64,000 nt of DNA from Cymodocea nodosa. Its lineage: Eukaryota; Streptophyta; Magnoliopsida; Alismatales; Cymodoceaceae. The translations under genes were made by a program, and so were the position numbers. Shown here piece by piece: positions 45,847 through 57,933 of the stretch (the stretch's first letter is position 1; every line of letters begins with the position of its first letter). The DNA is taken from assembly GCA_036874045.1 (NCBI GenBank), contig CM072343.1, positions 9,816,001 to 9,880,000 on the forward strand. The letters run 5' to 3'. The notes under the pieces are model-generated. The model saw nothing but the letters and a program-made list of their open reading frames with translations. It was not told the DNA's origin and did not search any database.

Positions 45847-47226
45847 AAATTAAGAAGAACTCTTTCTTGGTACCCAATGCCTTTGAGGACCAAGTTCATT
45901 AAAAGCATATTTTTTCTTTTTGGTAAAAAATAGCTTAACATTATCATTTATATTTTTATTTGTTGTAAGTACCATTGATTTATCATTAGCATCATACTTA
46001 CTTATGGAATATTGCTCTTATTGATATTCTGTTTATTTTTAGATGTAGTATAACCAAGACCAAACCAATTTTTATCAGAAGTTAATTTATTTTGGTCATA
46101 CTCATACATTTCGGTAAGTTCATACCAAGATTTTGTACTTGTATTTAAATTTTCATGCTCAGGTTTCTGAATTTTCAGTTTACTACGATTGTTTAAAATT
46201 TTAGAAACATTAGTAACTAAATTTCTAGAGCAAGAAACAAGATTTTTAGAAACATTAATAGTCATGTTAGAAGTACATTTAGATAAATCACATTGGTTTA
46301 TATTATTACTACATGATTCATCCCTTGAAGTACCTACTTCTACATATTTATTACCTTGTTTCATGATAAAAGAAATTTTAGTCTTAGATTTACTTGAACT
46401 GCAACTAATAAATCCTTTGTTGGCTTGAGATTTAGGGTATTGAGCATAATCAAATCTTAAGCCAAATTTATATGACACCATAGGGGTACTAGTTAGTTTG
46501 TCTAACTTAGTTTGACTTAAATTTCATTTTTCAATGGTGGAATTTAAATCTAGCTCTCTCATTTTTAATCTATCAATTTCTAACTCAAGATCATTTATAT
46601 TGTTTCTCAATTTTTCATTTTCAGATTCTATCTTTAATTTTTCAGCATTTATATTATGTATTTGTTCATGCAAGACACATTCATTAAATCTAAATTTATG
46701 CAAATCTCTAGCATGATTTTCATTATCACATTTAAACTTCTTTAAAGTAGTAGAAAGGAAACAGTTTTCTTCTTCCAAAATGGACAAAGAGTTTCTAATA
46801 TCCTTATTTTCTAGTTTACAGACTTTAAGTTTTTGTAATAATGCATGATAAGCACATAATAATTCATCAAAGTTAAAATCTGAATGACTTTCAGGATCAG
46901 ATATTACCTTAGACTCATCTACCATGAAGCACACATGAGCAACATCTTCTAACTCTTATTCGTCTTCTGAATGTGAAGATTTTGATGATAATTCCTCAAA
47001 TTCAGACTCTTCTAACGTATCATCCCAAGTGACCTTCAAAGCCTTTTTCTTGTAAAACTTTTTTTGAGATTTTTGAGCTGTCTTCTTTTGATTTGTCTTA
47101 CTCTTCTTTTCATTTTTCCTTATAAGACAATCTGGAGAAAGATGTCTAGGTTTCTTGTAGTTGTAACATACATACTTTCTAGATGAAGAATTCTTTTCAT
47201 TCAGTGACTTTGACATTGAGGGTTTG
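45847..47226 (-). pseudogene. Copia C3 gag C-terminal part: zinc knuckle and coiled coil
   Basis: From 47216 the minus strand reads a damaged knuckle, CYNYKKPRHLSPDC (second Cys to Tyr, Gly to Arg), then a Lys-rich segment and an acidic segment. A long coiled coil with heptad-like Leu/Ile/Asn/Lys spacing follows (about 46525-46890), then an Asn/Ser-rich linker toward protease. Long coiled coils in gag are typical of Sirevirus-like elements. Stops lie at 46953 and near 46524 and 46000. Confidence 0.8.
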
Positions 47227-49468
47227 TGTAAAGTTAAGATTTGTGCATTTTATTATATGTTAAAGCATGCATTTTATGGATTACAAGTGCATAGTATATG
47301 ATTTTTATATTGAATTACATGAAAGTTATTTTTTTAGGCTATGCATGTTTTTAGGAATTAAAAATGGAATAATGCACAAATTTACCTTTAATGGAATTAA
47401 TGTTAAGTTTAATAGCCCACGTGTAGACAGTTATTTAGGATAAATTACATGGAACACAATTGTATTGCACGCATGATCTTCACTTATCAATTTCACTTAT
47501 GCTTTTCAAAGATTTAGTATTAAGATATAAAAGTGATGCATGATAAGAATTTAAAATTATACTCTCATTATCTTAATGAAATATTGTTATAGATGCACCT
47601 ATAATGATTTTTGTAATTATTCATGATATAATTCTACATGTGATTGAATAATCTTAATTTGTGTATGAGTTTTATTGATGAAAATAGGTGACATCAAGGA
47701 ATTATAAGAGGGTTAAATCTCAGCCCTTGGATGGTGTATCAAAAGGTAAAATGGGTTGGGATAAATCTCAGCCATTGGATCAATTTGGAAGACCAAGGGT
47801 CACCAATATTAATAGGAGTAAGCCTCACGTTGAAAGCATCTCTTCTCATTTTCTTCCATTCCAGCCGATGGTTCTCTTCTCCAAGGACTCCTCTTCTCGT
47901 GGCTGAAGGTGGACACTCAAGGGTGTCGTTCCCCCTCTCAAACCAGCATCATCTCCATTGATCTCCATCTTGATTCACGTCCTCAAAGGGTTTCCAAGAG
48001 TGATGGCTGTGGCTGTCTTGGTGGAGGAAGCTTGGACGGCAAGTGGGAGTGGTGTTTGACATGTGGATTTGGGTGGTTCCAAGGAGCATCTTCAGAAGCA
48101 AAGGAGGGGCTAGAAACTCTGTTTTGACGTCCAAGGAAAGTGGAAGGAGGCTGAGTGCTCTTGCTCTAGCAACTGTGGAAGGCCCTTGCTATAGGTGGCG
48201 TTCCAAGGGGTGAGACCTTGGGAAAACATGGCTGAAGAGTGTGGTTTCATCCAACCACGGATCCATTGCTGAGGAAGGGGTGTTCTTCAAGGTATGAGTG
48301 AGATTTGAGAGAGATCCCTATGCATATTTTATGTTCATGTTGTGTATGTATGCATAGGTATGTTGTTTCATGTTTTATGTCATGTTTGTATATGTTTGTG
48401 TTTGTTGAATGTTATTGCATTGCATTTTAGTATAGTTTTCATATAGTTAATTAATTCCAGATGTTATCTTGATGTGGATTCTAGTTTAAACGTGGTTTTC
48501 ATCTTGTTTATATGTGCATATCATGGCTGTAAATAGGATGTTTGTTGAGATGGTTGTTTATGTAACAAGGGGAACCATGTACAGAGTTTGGGTATTTTTA
48601 TTATTTCAAATCTCTTAGCTCAGACATTGGTTTTGAATAATTTTTGATGCAATCTCATGTATTTTCGAGTCTACTTACCAATGGTTTTGGTTTTGTAATT
48701 TTTGGAGATCATTTGAATGGAATTTTCGATTTAAGTGTTAACAGGTGTTTCTGACCTGGACGCAAGTTCTGGGTAGAGTTTTTTTAGCATTTTTGATTAT
48801 CAATTTCTCGGAATCCAAATTGTATTTTTGTGATCTGTAAAATGGGTTTTTTGAGATGACGAAGTTAACTTGCATTGAGATCTTGTTTCATGTCATTTCA
48901 TAAAGATTTCAGGGAGATATGAATTTTCTTGTAAAGTCGTGCAATCTATGTTTTGATCTCTACTTGTTGCACATCTGTGTTAGATTCGTCACTAATAATC
49001 ATATAATTTGAATTAGGTCTCAAAATTATGCTAGATTTTTAGATATTTTAAAATCCTTTCCAAATCATATTTTTACATGATTTTTCAGTGAGTATTTTGG
49101 GAAGAAATGATTTCCATAAGTGGATGCAAATTCTGTAGTTTCGAGAGTTCTTTTAGAGTTATGAATGAGATTGTATGGAAGTGTTTCTTCAAGTAGTTAA
49201 ATTAACTAATTAACCACATATGTATAATTTCTAATGTAATTACCAATCATAGTGCTAACATTTGTTTTGATAAGAGTAGGATGTATAGAACGTTTTTAGG
49301 TTATATTATGACATGAATCAAGTAATTAATCTAATAAAAGTTATTTAGACTAACTCCTTATAGAAATGACTTGTACTTGCACTGCTTAATACAATAGGCA
49401 CCGTGCACTTGCGGTTAAATTATAAATGTAAAACTTGTGCTTTTATTGACACACGTTTCATCCCTATA
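47227..49468 (+). mobile_element. Solo LTR S3 (Gypsy), in Copia C3 gag
   Basis: 2242 bp from TGTAAAGTTAAG to CATCCCTATA, with the final CA decayed to TA. It is flanked by GTTTG at 47222-47226 and 49469-49473. It is a direct relative of S2 (same tail and same GC-richer block at 47700-48300). No genes. Confidence 0.9.
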
Positions 49469-49473
49469 GTTTG

Positions 49474-49722
49474 TCATTTCTGTTTCTTTACTGTTTCCTA
49501 GCTTTCCATGGTTTCTTGAATTTTCTAGTCAGCAAAATCAAATCCTCGTCAGAATCAGTAGATATTTCAAAATCTGAATTAATTTCGAAGGACATTTCTT
49601 TCTTCATTTTTAATTTGTTGTGACTTAGTGAATCATTTAATTGAACTTCATAAGTAGTTAAATTTCCTATAAGCTCATTTATAGTATAAACATTTAAGTC
49701 TCGTGATTCTTCAATTGATGTC
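49474..49722 (-). pseudogene. Copia C3 gag, middle segment
   Basis: Short gag piece between solo LTRs S4 and S3. It reads ALQTSIEESRDLNVYTINEL, IGNLTTYEVQLND, then an acidic SDEDLILLTRKF stretch. It continues the gag interrupted at 51905 once S4 and one copy of its duplication are removed. Confidence 0.85.
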
Positions 49723-51904
49723 TGTAATGCTTTTATGTGTTGTTAAATTAACGGCAAAAGTGCAAATTTTACATTTATAACCGCAAGCGCACGGTGCCCA
49801 TTGTAATAAGCATGTGCAAGTATGGGTCAAATCCACAAGGAGTTTGTCTTAAATAATTTTATTAAAATGATTGTTTGATAAAACGTCCACTCTATTAATT
49901 CTACAATTAAAACTCTAATTACATGCAATTAAGTTACAATTTACAAAAATACAATAAAGATTTCAAAGGTAGCATAAAACTTGTTAATTCCTAGAGCTAA
50001 TAGCTAGAAAACTCAAGAAAATCTTAAGTTCACATTTTTGGAATCACATAAATTAGTCCGAATTCTAACTCTTCTTCCTTTCAACCTGGACATTGAAAAA
50101 TCAAGAGAAAATATTGGTTGGAAAGGTCATCGAGCTATCTTTAAAATGGCAGTGATTTCCAGAACTAATTCACTCTAGGTTGCTGCCAAAGTAGGATATA
50201 GAAAAAGTGCGCAAAACGATTCTGAAAACTTTCCAAAAACGCATCGTTGGTGTAAAAATCATAACTCAATCAAATCTTCATGAAATACCACGAAATTACC
50301 GCTCATTGAAAGATAACTCGTTTCTCTAATCAGGAAAATTTACAAATAAACATTTCGGAGCGCATAAAAGCAAGGCAACAAGAAGACGTCGAGCACAATT
50401 TCTGTCGCTCGACCAGTAAAACAGAGCAGATGCTACCTTCAAAAGAAAAATCGAAAAACCAAAGAAATGCATTCTAAAAAATTCTAACAACACTACATAC
50501 GTATTGTACACTTAAATTACTTACAAAAAAATCTATAACACTACATATAACTCAGATAAATCAAGTCGTACAACATATAACAAAACAGAACATGTATTGG
50601 AATTTACAGCAAATAGGATATACACGCATTCACAAGGGTTAAGAGTTAGTTTTATGTACAACATTCACATATTCACATGAAGCAACTATATTCCATGAGA
50701 TCTAATCTAAAAAAACTATTTAAATTAAAGAAATAAAGATTTAACAAACATCCTAAACGTGCATACATTTATAAATTAAAAATACCTAAATACTCATACA
50801 CATTTGATATGAAAATATGTTTACAAGTATGAGGATCTCTCCCTTCTCTTTTACCTTTAATTCATCCACTTCTCTTCAAGCATTTGATCCCTATTTGATG
50901 ATGAACCACTTTGTCCGCTCCTTTACAAGGCTGTCACCACTTGCAATTCACGTCCAAAGGGGAACCACCTATGTTTGCTTTGGAAAAAATGGGTTGCACG
51001 TCCTCAATCCACTTCCAAGATATATGGATTTGTTGGCTTTCCTCTCAATTTTGATGCTTCCTATTACCTCATCTTGAAGATCACGTCCCAAGCTCTTCCA
51101 ATGCTGCACATGTGCCTCCAATACCACCGATTTCACCTGTGGAGGTCCTTCCATATGTCGGCTTGGAGTGGAGAGAAGGAGATCTTCTAGTATGAGGGGG
51201 AAGGCGCCTAAGCTCACCAATCTTGGAGGAAAACTCTTCCAAAATCTTGGGTGGAAGAGGATGGACGAAAATTGGAGTTGGAGTTCTTGCCCTTGCGTGG
51301 AGGAGAAAGAGGAGATGATCTTTCCTTTGGCCAACCATCCTCTTTTACTTTCCATTGTCATCTATCTATGGAAATATTTCAAACACCTTCCAATTTGTGG
51401 CCTCTAATTTAGGCAAGCTTTAATCATTGATTGATTGATTGGTGGATTGATTTGGAGTTTGAATTGGACGACCATGAGTTGTTGATTTCCCATGATTTAA
51501 TCGAAGGATCCTTTTCCTCACCTACAACAACTCAAAAGATAACATTAAATGCATATGCACATTACACATAAATTGCTACACAATTATAAAGCAAAAATGA
51601 AATGTGCATAATATATTGCTTGCTCAATTGAGGATTATTTGATTTCATATCTTAATGATAATTCTTTTAATATATGCATGAAATCAATATATAAATTACT
51701 TATATCTACACATGGGCTAATTGACTAGGTGTTAATTTAATAAAGGATAAATTTGTGCATTATTGACTATTTAACCAATAAAACATGCATAGTTCTAAAA
51801 TATGATTTTCATGTAATCTTTCATAAGAACATATATAATGATGACTTATAATCCTTAATATGCATGAATTAACATATATAAAATGCACAAATTGATACTT
51901 TACA
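49723..51904 (-). mobile_element. Solo LTR S4 (Gypsy, minus), in Copia C3 gag
   Basis: 2182 bp between perfect ATGTC duplications at 49718-49722 and 51905-51909. It is the inverted near-copy of S1. The LTR tail (minus) is at 49780-49850. The CT-rich block at 50850-51400 mirrors 33630-34200 of S1; open frames there occur on both strands and are not genes. Confidence 0.92.
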
Positions 51905-52451
51905 ATGTCACTTTCTGAGACCACTTGGAACTTAGGGATCTAAGAATTTTTCTCACCAAATCCTTCTATTCAATGTTCTTTCCTAAGCATTTTAAAGAGT
52001 TTATTATATCTAGGAATCTAAAAAACATCTCAGAAATACTTTCGTCTTCATGCATCTTAAAGAGTTCATACTTGTGAATTAACATGTTAATCTTAGTCTC
52101 TTTAACTTGAGAATTACCTTCATCTGAAACTTCTAATGCATGTCACACCTCATAAGCAGATTTATATGCTAACACTTTACTGAACTGTTCATAACTCAAT
52201 GCACAAAATAAGATATTTAAGCCCTTAGCATTTAGAGTTTCATTTTCTTTTTTAGTAGTTGTCCAAGTATTATAAGGAGTAGTTAATGGAGTATATGGTT
52301 TAGAGATCATGAACCACAACTTGTGATCTATACTTTGAAGAAAGAATGTCATTCTATATTTCCAATATTCAAAATGTATTCCATTAAATAAAGGAGGACG
52401 GTTAAGATTTTGGCCTTTATACAAAGAAAAATTACCATTTCCAGTAGCCAT
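51905..52451 (-). pseudogene. Copia C3 gag, N-terminal segment
   Basis: Starts MATGNGNFSLYKGQN at 52451, about 170 nt past the primer site. UBN2-type gag words follow: PPLFNGIHFEYWKYRMTFFL, LNILFCALSYEQFSKVLAYK, SAYEV, KYELFKMHEDESISEM. A stop follows SAYEV. Cut at 51905 by S4. Confidence 0.88.
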
Positions 52452-52620
52452 CTTATCTTAGATTTTTCAATCTATTTGATTTTAAATAGTTTAAAACTTT
52501 AAAACAACTTGAGCCTAAAATCAAGAAAGTTAAACGTATGCTCAGATATTTAATTTCTGTTTAAAAACAAAGAAAGTAGAATAAGCAATGATATTAATTA
52601 AGTTGGTATCGATTTTACTA

Positions 52621-52632
52621 GCTCTGATACCA
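52621..52632 (-). other. Copia C3 primer binding site (initiator Met)
   Basis: Minus-strand TGGTATCAGAGC, an exact complement of the initiator tRNA-Met 3' end, 2 nt past the LTR. Confidence 0.92.
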
Positions 52633-52634
52633 CT

Positions 52635-54151
52635 TGTAGGATCAAATGGCTACACAAGAGGGGGGTGAATTGTATTTTTCAACAGTTTTAATTATAATTG
52701 AAACTTCAAAAGTAAAAACAAGTCGAGACACTATTTTAATCAAATCATTTTATTCATGGTTTCAATTACAATATACAATTCAATTCTCCTTTAAAATTGT
52801 AGATGCAATTATATAACGATACCATGTTTCGTCTAATCAATTTCATAACTACAAATAGAGAAAACTAATTTACCGAATTTAAAACATTTCTCCTTATTTG
52901 ACTTTCTTTACTTCACCGAATTTACTTCCTTCTGATACTTCAAATCATCAATGACATAAATCTGACTTTTTCTACTTCATTGAATTTTCTTTCACTTGAG
53001 AGCTTTTCCCTGAAGAGGTATTTTTGATCCTTGAAAAGATATTTCATTTGGTGTGTAGGGATAATTGATCAATGAGAATTCTATGCCTTTTATACTGTAT
53101 ATTCACTTCATGCATATCCTCCACGTTTAATCACTATCAATTTTCCACTCTTCACATCTTTTGTTTTTCCTTCATCGAAAAACACACGTTCTGACCTACA
53201 TTTTCTTTTCGAATTTACTTTATTCATCAATCCTGGATCTCTGAAGAATTTCCTGCAAAATAAACTTTCTCATCCAAAATTTTTCATCAAGTGTAATAAC
53301 AAGTCGTTGTGTTAATGTTAACTAATTGAGTAATACAAGTAGATTTATAACTTAACGTATCTAACTCAACGAGTTCATCATGTGCCAAATCACGTGAGAA
53401 GTACTGTAGTTAACTCAATGAACTAAGTCTGTGGTATTACGCTAACTCAACGAACCAACTTCGTTGTGTTACTGATAACTCAACGAACCAGCTTTGTTGT
53501 GTTACTAATAACTCAATGAACTAGTAATAAACAAATACTTTTATAATAAGAATTTACCACATGCAAGAATAATAACTTTAAGTTTATAATGCTAACCAAA
53601 CACGTTGCCTTAGTGTTCAATATAGCAACTCAACACGTGCAGTTATGTTAACTTAATGAGTTAAACATGTGCAACTCACGTGATACGCTATAACATTCGT
53701 GAACCTTAATTTCACCACGTGTACAATACTAACTTAACGAGTTCGACTCTTCTTTTACTCATTAACTTAACGAGTTCTCATGTGACCTATTTTAACCTTT
53801 AAGCCTATAAGTCAACGAGTTCTCACGTGACCTTTATACAAATAACTCACTAACTCAAGGAGTTGTCTAAACGTGCACTATTCATGATACAGAAAATATA
53901 ACTTTAAAACATATCATGCTTTACAATAAAATCACACGTTAACCTAACATTTAGTTAAATGAAAAGTTAGTATAACATAACGACTAGTTATTTAACTTAG
54001 CATAATTTTAAATCTATTATAGACAAGTATTTATATCAGTAAACTTTTTTTGTATTAATTGATGTTCTTAATTTACTTTCACAAATAATAATAATTGAGT
54101 GAATATGATTATACTCATTTAACATACATCATCAAAAAAAAAAACTCAACA
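52635..54151 (-). repeat. Copia C3 5' LTR
   Basis: 1517 bp from TGTTGAG (54151) to CCTACA (52635), with the CACCCCCCTCTTGTGTAG stretch near its end. A cluster of TAACTCAACGAA/TTCGTTGTGTTA words lies at 53290-53850, the same motif class as the Gypsy LTRs. Confidence 0.88.
53460..53487. repeat. GTTA-N4-TAAC hairpin in a Copia LTR
   Basis: Arm TTCGTTGTGTTA (53460-53471), loop CTGA, arm TAACTCAACGAA (53476-53487); 11 of 12 positions pair. A second hairpin with loop CTAA follows about 30 bp on. Same stem words and loop length as in the Gypsy spacers. Confidence 0.82.
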
Positions 54152-54906
54152 ATGATTATTTCAAATACATTTCTTTATTCTCCTTATGTTAATCATATTA
54201 AGTTTAAAGTTATGTTTCGATTTATATGCAGTTGGAGTTGATTCTAGAAATCATTCTTGATGAATTCAAGATAATAGAAATTTCTGAAAAGAAAAATTTA
54301 ACATATAGTTATAATTAACACCTATTTTATACAAGTATATACTGTATGTTATTGAATATATTTGAAGTATATTTGTAAGGGGGGAATTACAATATCCAAA
54401 ATAGTTTAATATCATTTAGAATATAAACCTTAGTTAATCTGAGTTTAGTCCTCTTAAAATCTTGATGAAATAATTTAACAAACGAACAAACTATTTTAGG
54501 TTCATAGAAAGAATATTAGAATAGTTTACAGTATTCTCAAGATAATATTTTATATAAGTTACTTATAGATTGTAAGCTGTTTTCGGAAGCTTTCAGCTGA
54601 AACTTCCTTTTAGTTAAGTATACTAATTAGACGTTATGTTATGTAAGGTAATGTGTAAAACTACCTCTAGACAGCATTTTACTCGTTAGGTTAGGTAACT
54701 CAATGAGTTATGCTTAAATTTTTGGGTACCTTGATTGAATAAAGCTTATTCAATATTAATTTAAAACCCAAACTCGACTAAAAGACTCGTTTAGTTATTG
54801 CTACAAAAACCCTATTTAAACACTTATTACACGAGAACTTAGGTTATCTCATAACGTCTTTCTGAAAATCTTTCCCACTTATTTGATCCTATAATCACTT
54901 ATGACA
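54152..54906 (+). promoter_or_regulatory. D-right upstream non-coding region
   Basis: 54160-54390 is homologous to the Gypsy 3' region at about 15855-16080. It ends in GTAAGGGGGGAATTAC (about 54377), polypurine-like. 54395-54906 is shared with D-left and carries TAACTCAATGAGTTA (54696-54710) and TATTTAAA (54813-54820), about 90 bp before the ORF. No primer site is recognisable, so I do not call it an LTR. Confidence 0.55.
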
Positions 54907-57147
54907 ATGTATTCAAAGTTCTACAAAGGGTGTGGTAGAGGAAAAGGAAGAGGCAAAGGAAATGCAAAAGGAAAACAGATAGATGAAGATGAAGTTCTAC
55001 GTTCATGGTTTAAGAAGATATTTTAAGTTGACAAAATGTTAGCTCAAATATACAGTGACTATTTCTTTTCAGAAGAAATCCTTGAAGTTTAGTTAGAACT
55101 TAAACATACTGTTGAAAGTATACAATATATGGGAATTAAAAGTAAATTTGATAGAGAATATCATATGAAGTGTGTCGAGATAGCATTTTTAGAACAGTAT
55201 ACATAATACTTGGAAAAAGGAATAGGTTCATCAAATAGAATTCCCCAAACACCTATAAATGAAACATGACTTACATCATTTGAGGAAGAACATGAATCTA
55301 CAATTCCTATACCTTTATTTGCAAAGGAAAAACAAACAAATATTGTTATAGATGAAGAAAAAGTTGAAGGTCTTCAAAAGGCAATAGCTATAGAAAGTGC
55401 TTTAGAAGAATTAAAATAGAAATTTTTTTTGGAACAAATTTATAAGAAAATAGTAATGTTGCAAGTAGAAGAGGAACTGACTTGTTATAAAAGAAAAAGA
55501 ATCAAAAAATTGAAACAAAAAGAGATTGTTTCTAAGGAAACAAATTTAGATGAAAAAGAAAAATCAGATGAGAATTTAATTCCAAAGGACGATGTATGTC
55601 TAGACATTGTGCCTTACATTGCATCTGACACACTAAAACTTATGATGATAATGAAACATTATTATCATTTTCTAGAAAACTTGAAAAGAGATCAAAGCAA
55701 TCAATTAGTTGAAGTTTTTCTATAGAATCAAGCCCTAATGATAAGGAAATTGCATAATCAGAGAATCAAGTAGACAACATTTAACAAGTTATTGTAAAAG
55801 TGCTTGAAAATATTAAGGTAGTAACTAGTTCAAAGGCTGGATTGTTTGGAGTAGCAGCTATTGAAAAAGATAAGACTCTAGAAGAGCTTAAAGTTGATCA
55901 GCCTATTTCAAAATCTATAGAAATAGAGTCTGAGAATTCATAGCATGTAGAAATGGACATATCTATTGAGGAAAATGAAGAATTACAGAGAGATACACAA
56001 GTTGTTGAATTTGTGGAAAATTTGAACTCTGACCATTTTGTAGAAACTAAATTAATGGATGTTGAGGATATTGAACATGTTCCTTACACTATTGAAGTTG
56101 AAGAATTAAGCTTACCTAAGCAGCTTCAAGAAACTATTTTGACAAAGGAACAACATGACATTCATTTTGAAGAAGAGATTCCTAAAGAAGAATTAAATTC
56201 TAATTCAAGGCTTCAAGTATCACCATCTGAATATAGGACACTACACATTCAAGGTAATTCAATTCATTTTAGATTTGAGGAAGCAATGCAAAAATACAAT
56301 AGTTTGATTACATGTCAAATTCTGCATGCTAGACCAAGAAAGTTTAGAAGTTTAATGGAAATTAAAGATCTATTTGAGTTTCAAGGCTTAATACAATTCT
56401 TACTAGTTGGAACGAAATGGAAACAATATAAAGAGCTTATTACAACTTTTTATAGCAATCTGGTACAGAATGACAATCTATTGCAAACTCAAATAACTCA
56501 ACAAGAGTTTACTTTATCTCCTAAATTAATTTTGGAAGTTTTGGGATTACAAAATGAAGGTGTTGTTGTTACCAATAGATTTGACATAGTTAGACAACTA
56601 CAATGGAACATTCAATCTTTATCAAGAATTCCAGATGTATATTCAGAAATGAGATTAATGGAAAATCTAAATGTGGAAGCTAGGTTTATTGCAAATTCTG
56701 CATACAAATTTATTTCAGAGAGTCAGACATAATCTAGAAGTAAGCAGAAGTTGTTTATATGCAACTTATGTCATACTAAACAGAATACAAATAAATTGGT
56801 TTGACGTTTTCAAATATCAACTACAGCATATAAGTTCAAAGTTATTTTTTGGTGATGTATGTCAAATTATTGCAAGCCAAATGGATTTATCTGACTGGCC
56901 TTCTGAAGTTAAAGGCATGAGAGCATTTAGTATAAAAGATTTGCGAAAGCAACAAAAACAACAACAACAACAACAACTTGACCTTCCACATCAACAACAA
57001 CAGCAAAATTATTCAAATAAAGTACAACAGCAACTTGAGCTACCTCCTGACTTAGATGTAGTACTGAATGAAATCAGAAATGATATTAGGCACCTAGGAG
57101 ATAAAATTTGTAATGCTATAGGTGATATTATTAGTAGGAATAGATAA
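54907..57147 (+). pseudogene. D-right: ORF2-related gene
   Basis: ORF with stops and two or more frameshifts. The basic start MYSKFYKGCGRGKGRGKG and the coiled Glu/Lys-rich region match D-left. The C-terminal half (55953-56732, open) has HFRFEEAMQKYNSL, EIKDLFEFQGLIQFL and ELITTFYSNLV, related to the putative plant transposon protein region of ORF2 (DLFEFQG and FYANL words). The end is Gln-rich (about 56945-57030) with a final coil. Unlike in Gypsy-A/B the gene lies alone, without integrase or gag next to it. It is probably a solo remnant of a related Gypsy element. Function is unknown. Confidence 0.72.
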
Positions 57148-57543
57148 ATGTATTGTCATTTGTCTATTTACTTGTATTTTGAATACAAAATGTAATGTTT
57201 GTATTTATTGACTAATTGTTTGAACACTACATTTTATTGTAAATGTGTTTCACTTCTTATTAATGTTTACAGATTTTCGTTGTACATACTTGTCTCTCGG
57301 TTTTTGTTAGTTCATTTATTTTATCAATTAATTTTGATGATAAAAAACATGTGGTTTAATTATTTGTGCCATATGTTAGATGTCTTTTTACTCAAATGAA
57401 TTTTGGCTAATTGCTTTGTTCTCAAAATTTTTTAAATTAGATTTCGACAGGTTATTTTGTCTACAGTGTATTGATTGGAGAGTTATTTTATAAGTCACCG
57501 AACAAAACAGGACAAATCGGATGGTTATGTCTCTCTCTCCTGG

Positions 57544-57579
57544 CTTTTCGGACGGTTATATCATTAACTATCCGAAAAG
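57544..57579. repeat. CCGAAA-class hairpin in the C4 LTR
   Basis: Arm CTTTTCGGACGGTTA (57544-57558), loop TATCAT, arm TAACTATCCGAAAAG (57565-57579); 13 of 15 positions pair. Confidence 0.85.
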
Positions 57580-57901
57580 TATTTATCTTCGATGAGTTAA
57601 GTCTTTTTATGTCCAGATATGATTTTTTTATGGTAAGTCTCCGAAATCCCTTTGGTTTCAGATAGTTAAGGTTTTCATTCCGGAGAGTTAGCTGTTTCTT
57701 TGTTTTTAATATATTTCGGTTACTTTCTTCTAAAGGACACGTATTAATCTCTCATCACTTGACTTAAGTGACTTTTCGAAAGGTTACGATGTAACTATCT
57801 GAAAACTCTTAAGAATCAGAGAGTTAACTTCAATAAGTATCCGAAAACAGTTTTAAGCTTCGGATGGTTGAGTTTTCAATTATTTTCTAACTTAAGTGAC
57901 T

Positions 57902-57933
57902 TTTCGGAAGGTTACCTGTGTAACTATCCGAAA
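57902..57933. repeat. CCGAAA-class hairpin with 4-nt loop
   Basis: Arm TTTCGGAAGGTTAC (57902-57915), loop CTGT, arm GTAACTATCCGAAA (57920-57933); 12 of 14 positions pair. Core GTTA...TAAC as in the GTTGAGTTA class. Confidence 0.85.

Larger units (their letters stand above)
40295..54151 (-). mobile_element. Copia C3, minus strand, lacking its 3' LTR
   Basis: Runs from the 5' LTR (54151-52635) through PBS, gag, protease, integrase, RT and RNase H to the polypurine tract at 40295-40310. Three solo LTRs (S4, S3, S2) interrupt gag, gag and RT. After the polypurine tract there is no LTR; D-left sequence begins instead. With the solo LTRs removed, internal length is ordinary for a Sirevirus-like element. 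Confidence 0.88.

Noticed and set aside
47688..48134. Open frames in S3 (and 42113-42385 in S2)
   Set aside because: Same solo-LTR block in both; frames differ between copies, so not conserved as protein.
54395..54906. LTR of the D element
   Set aside because: Polypurine-like tract precedes it, but no primer site, no matching second copy in the same orientation and no target duplication could be shown.
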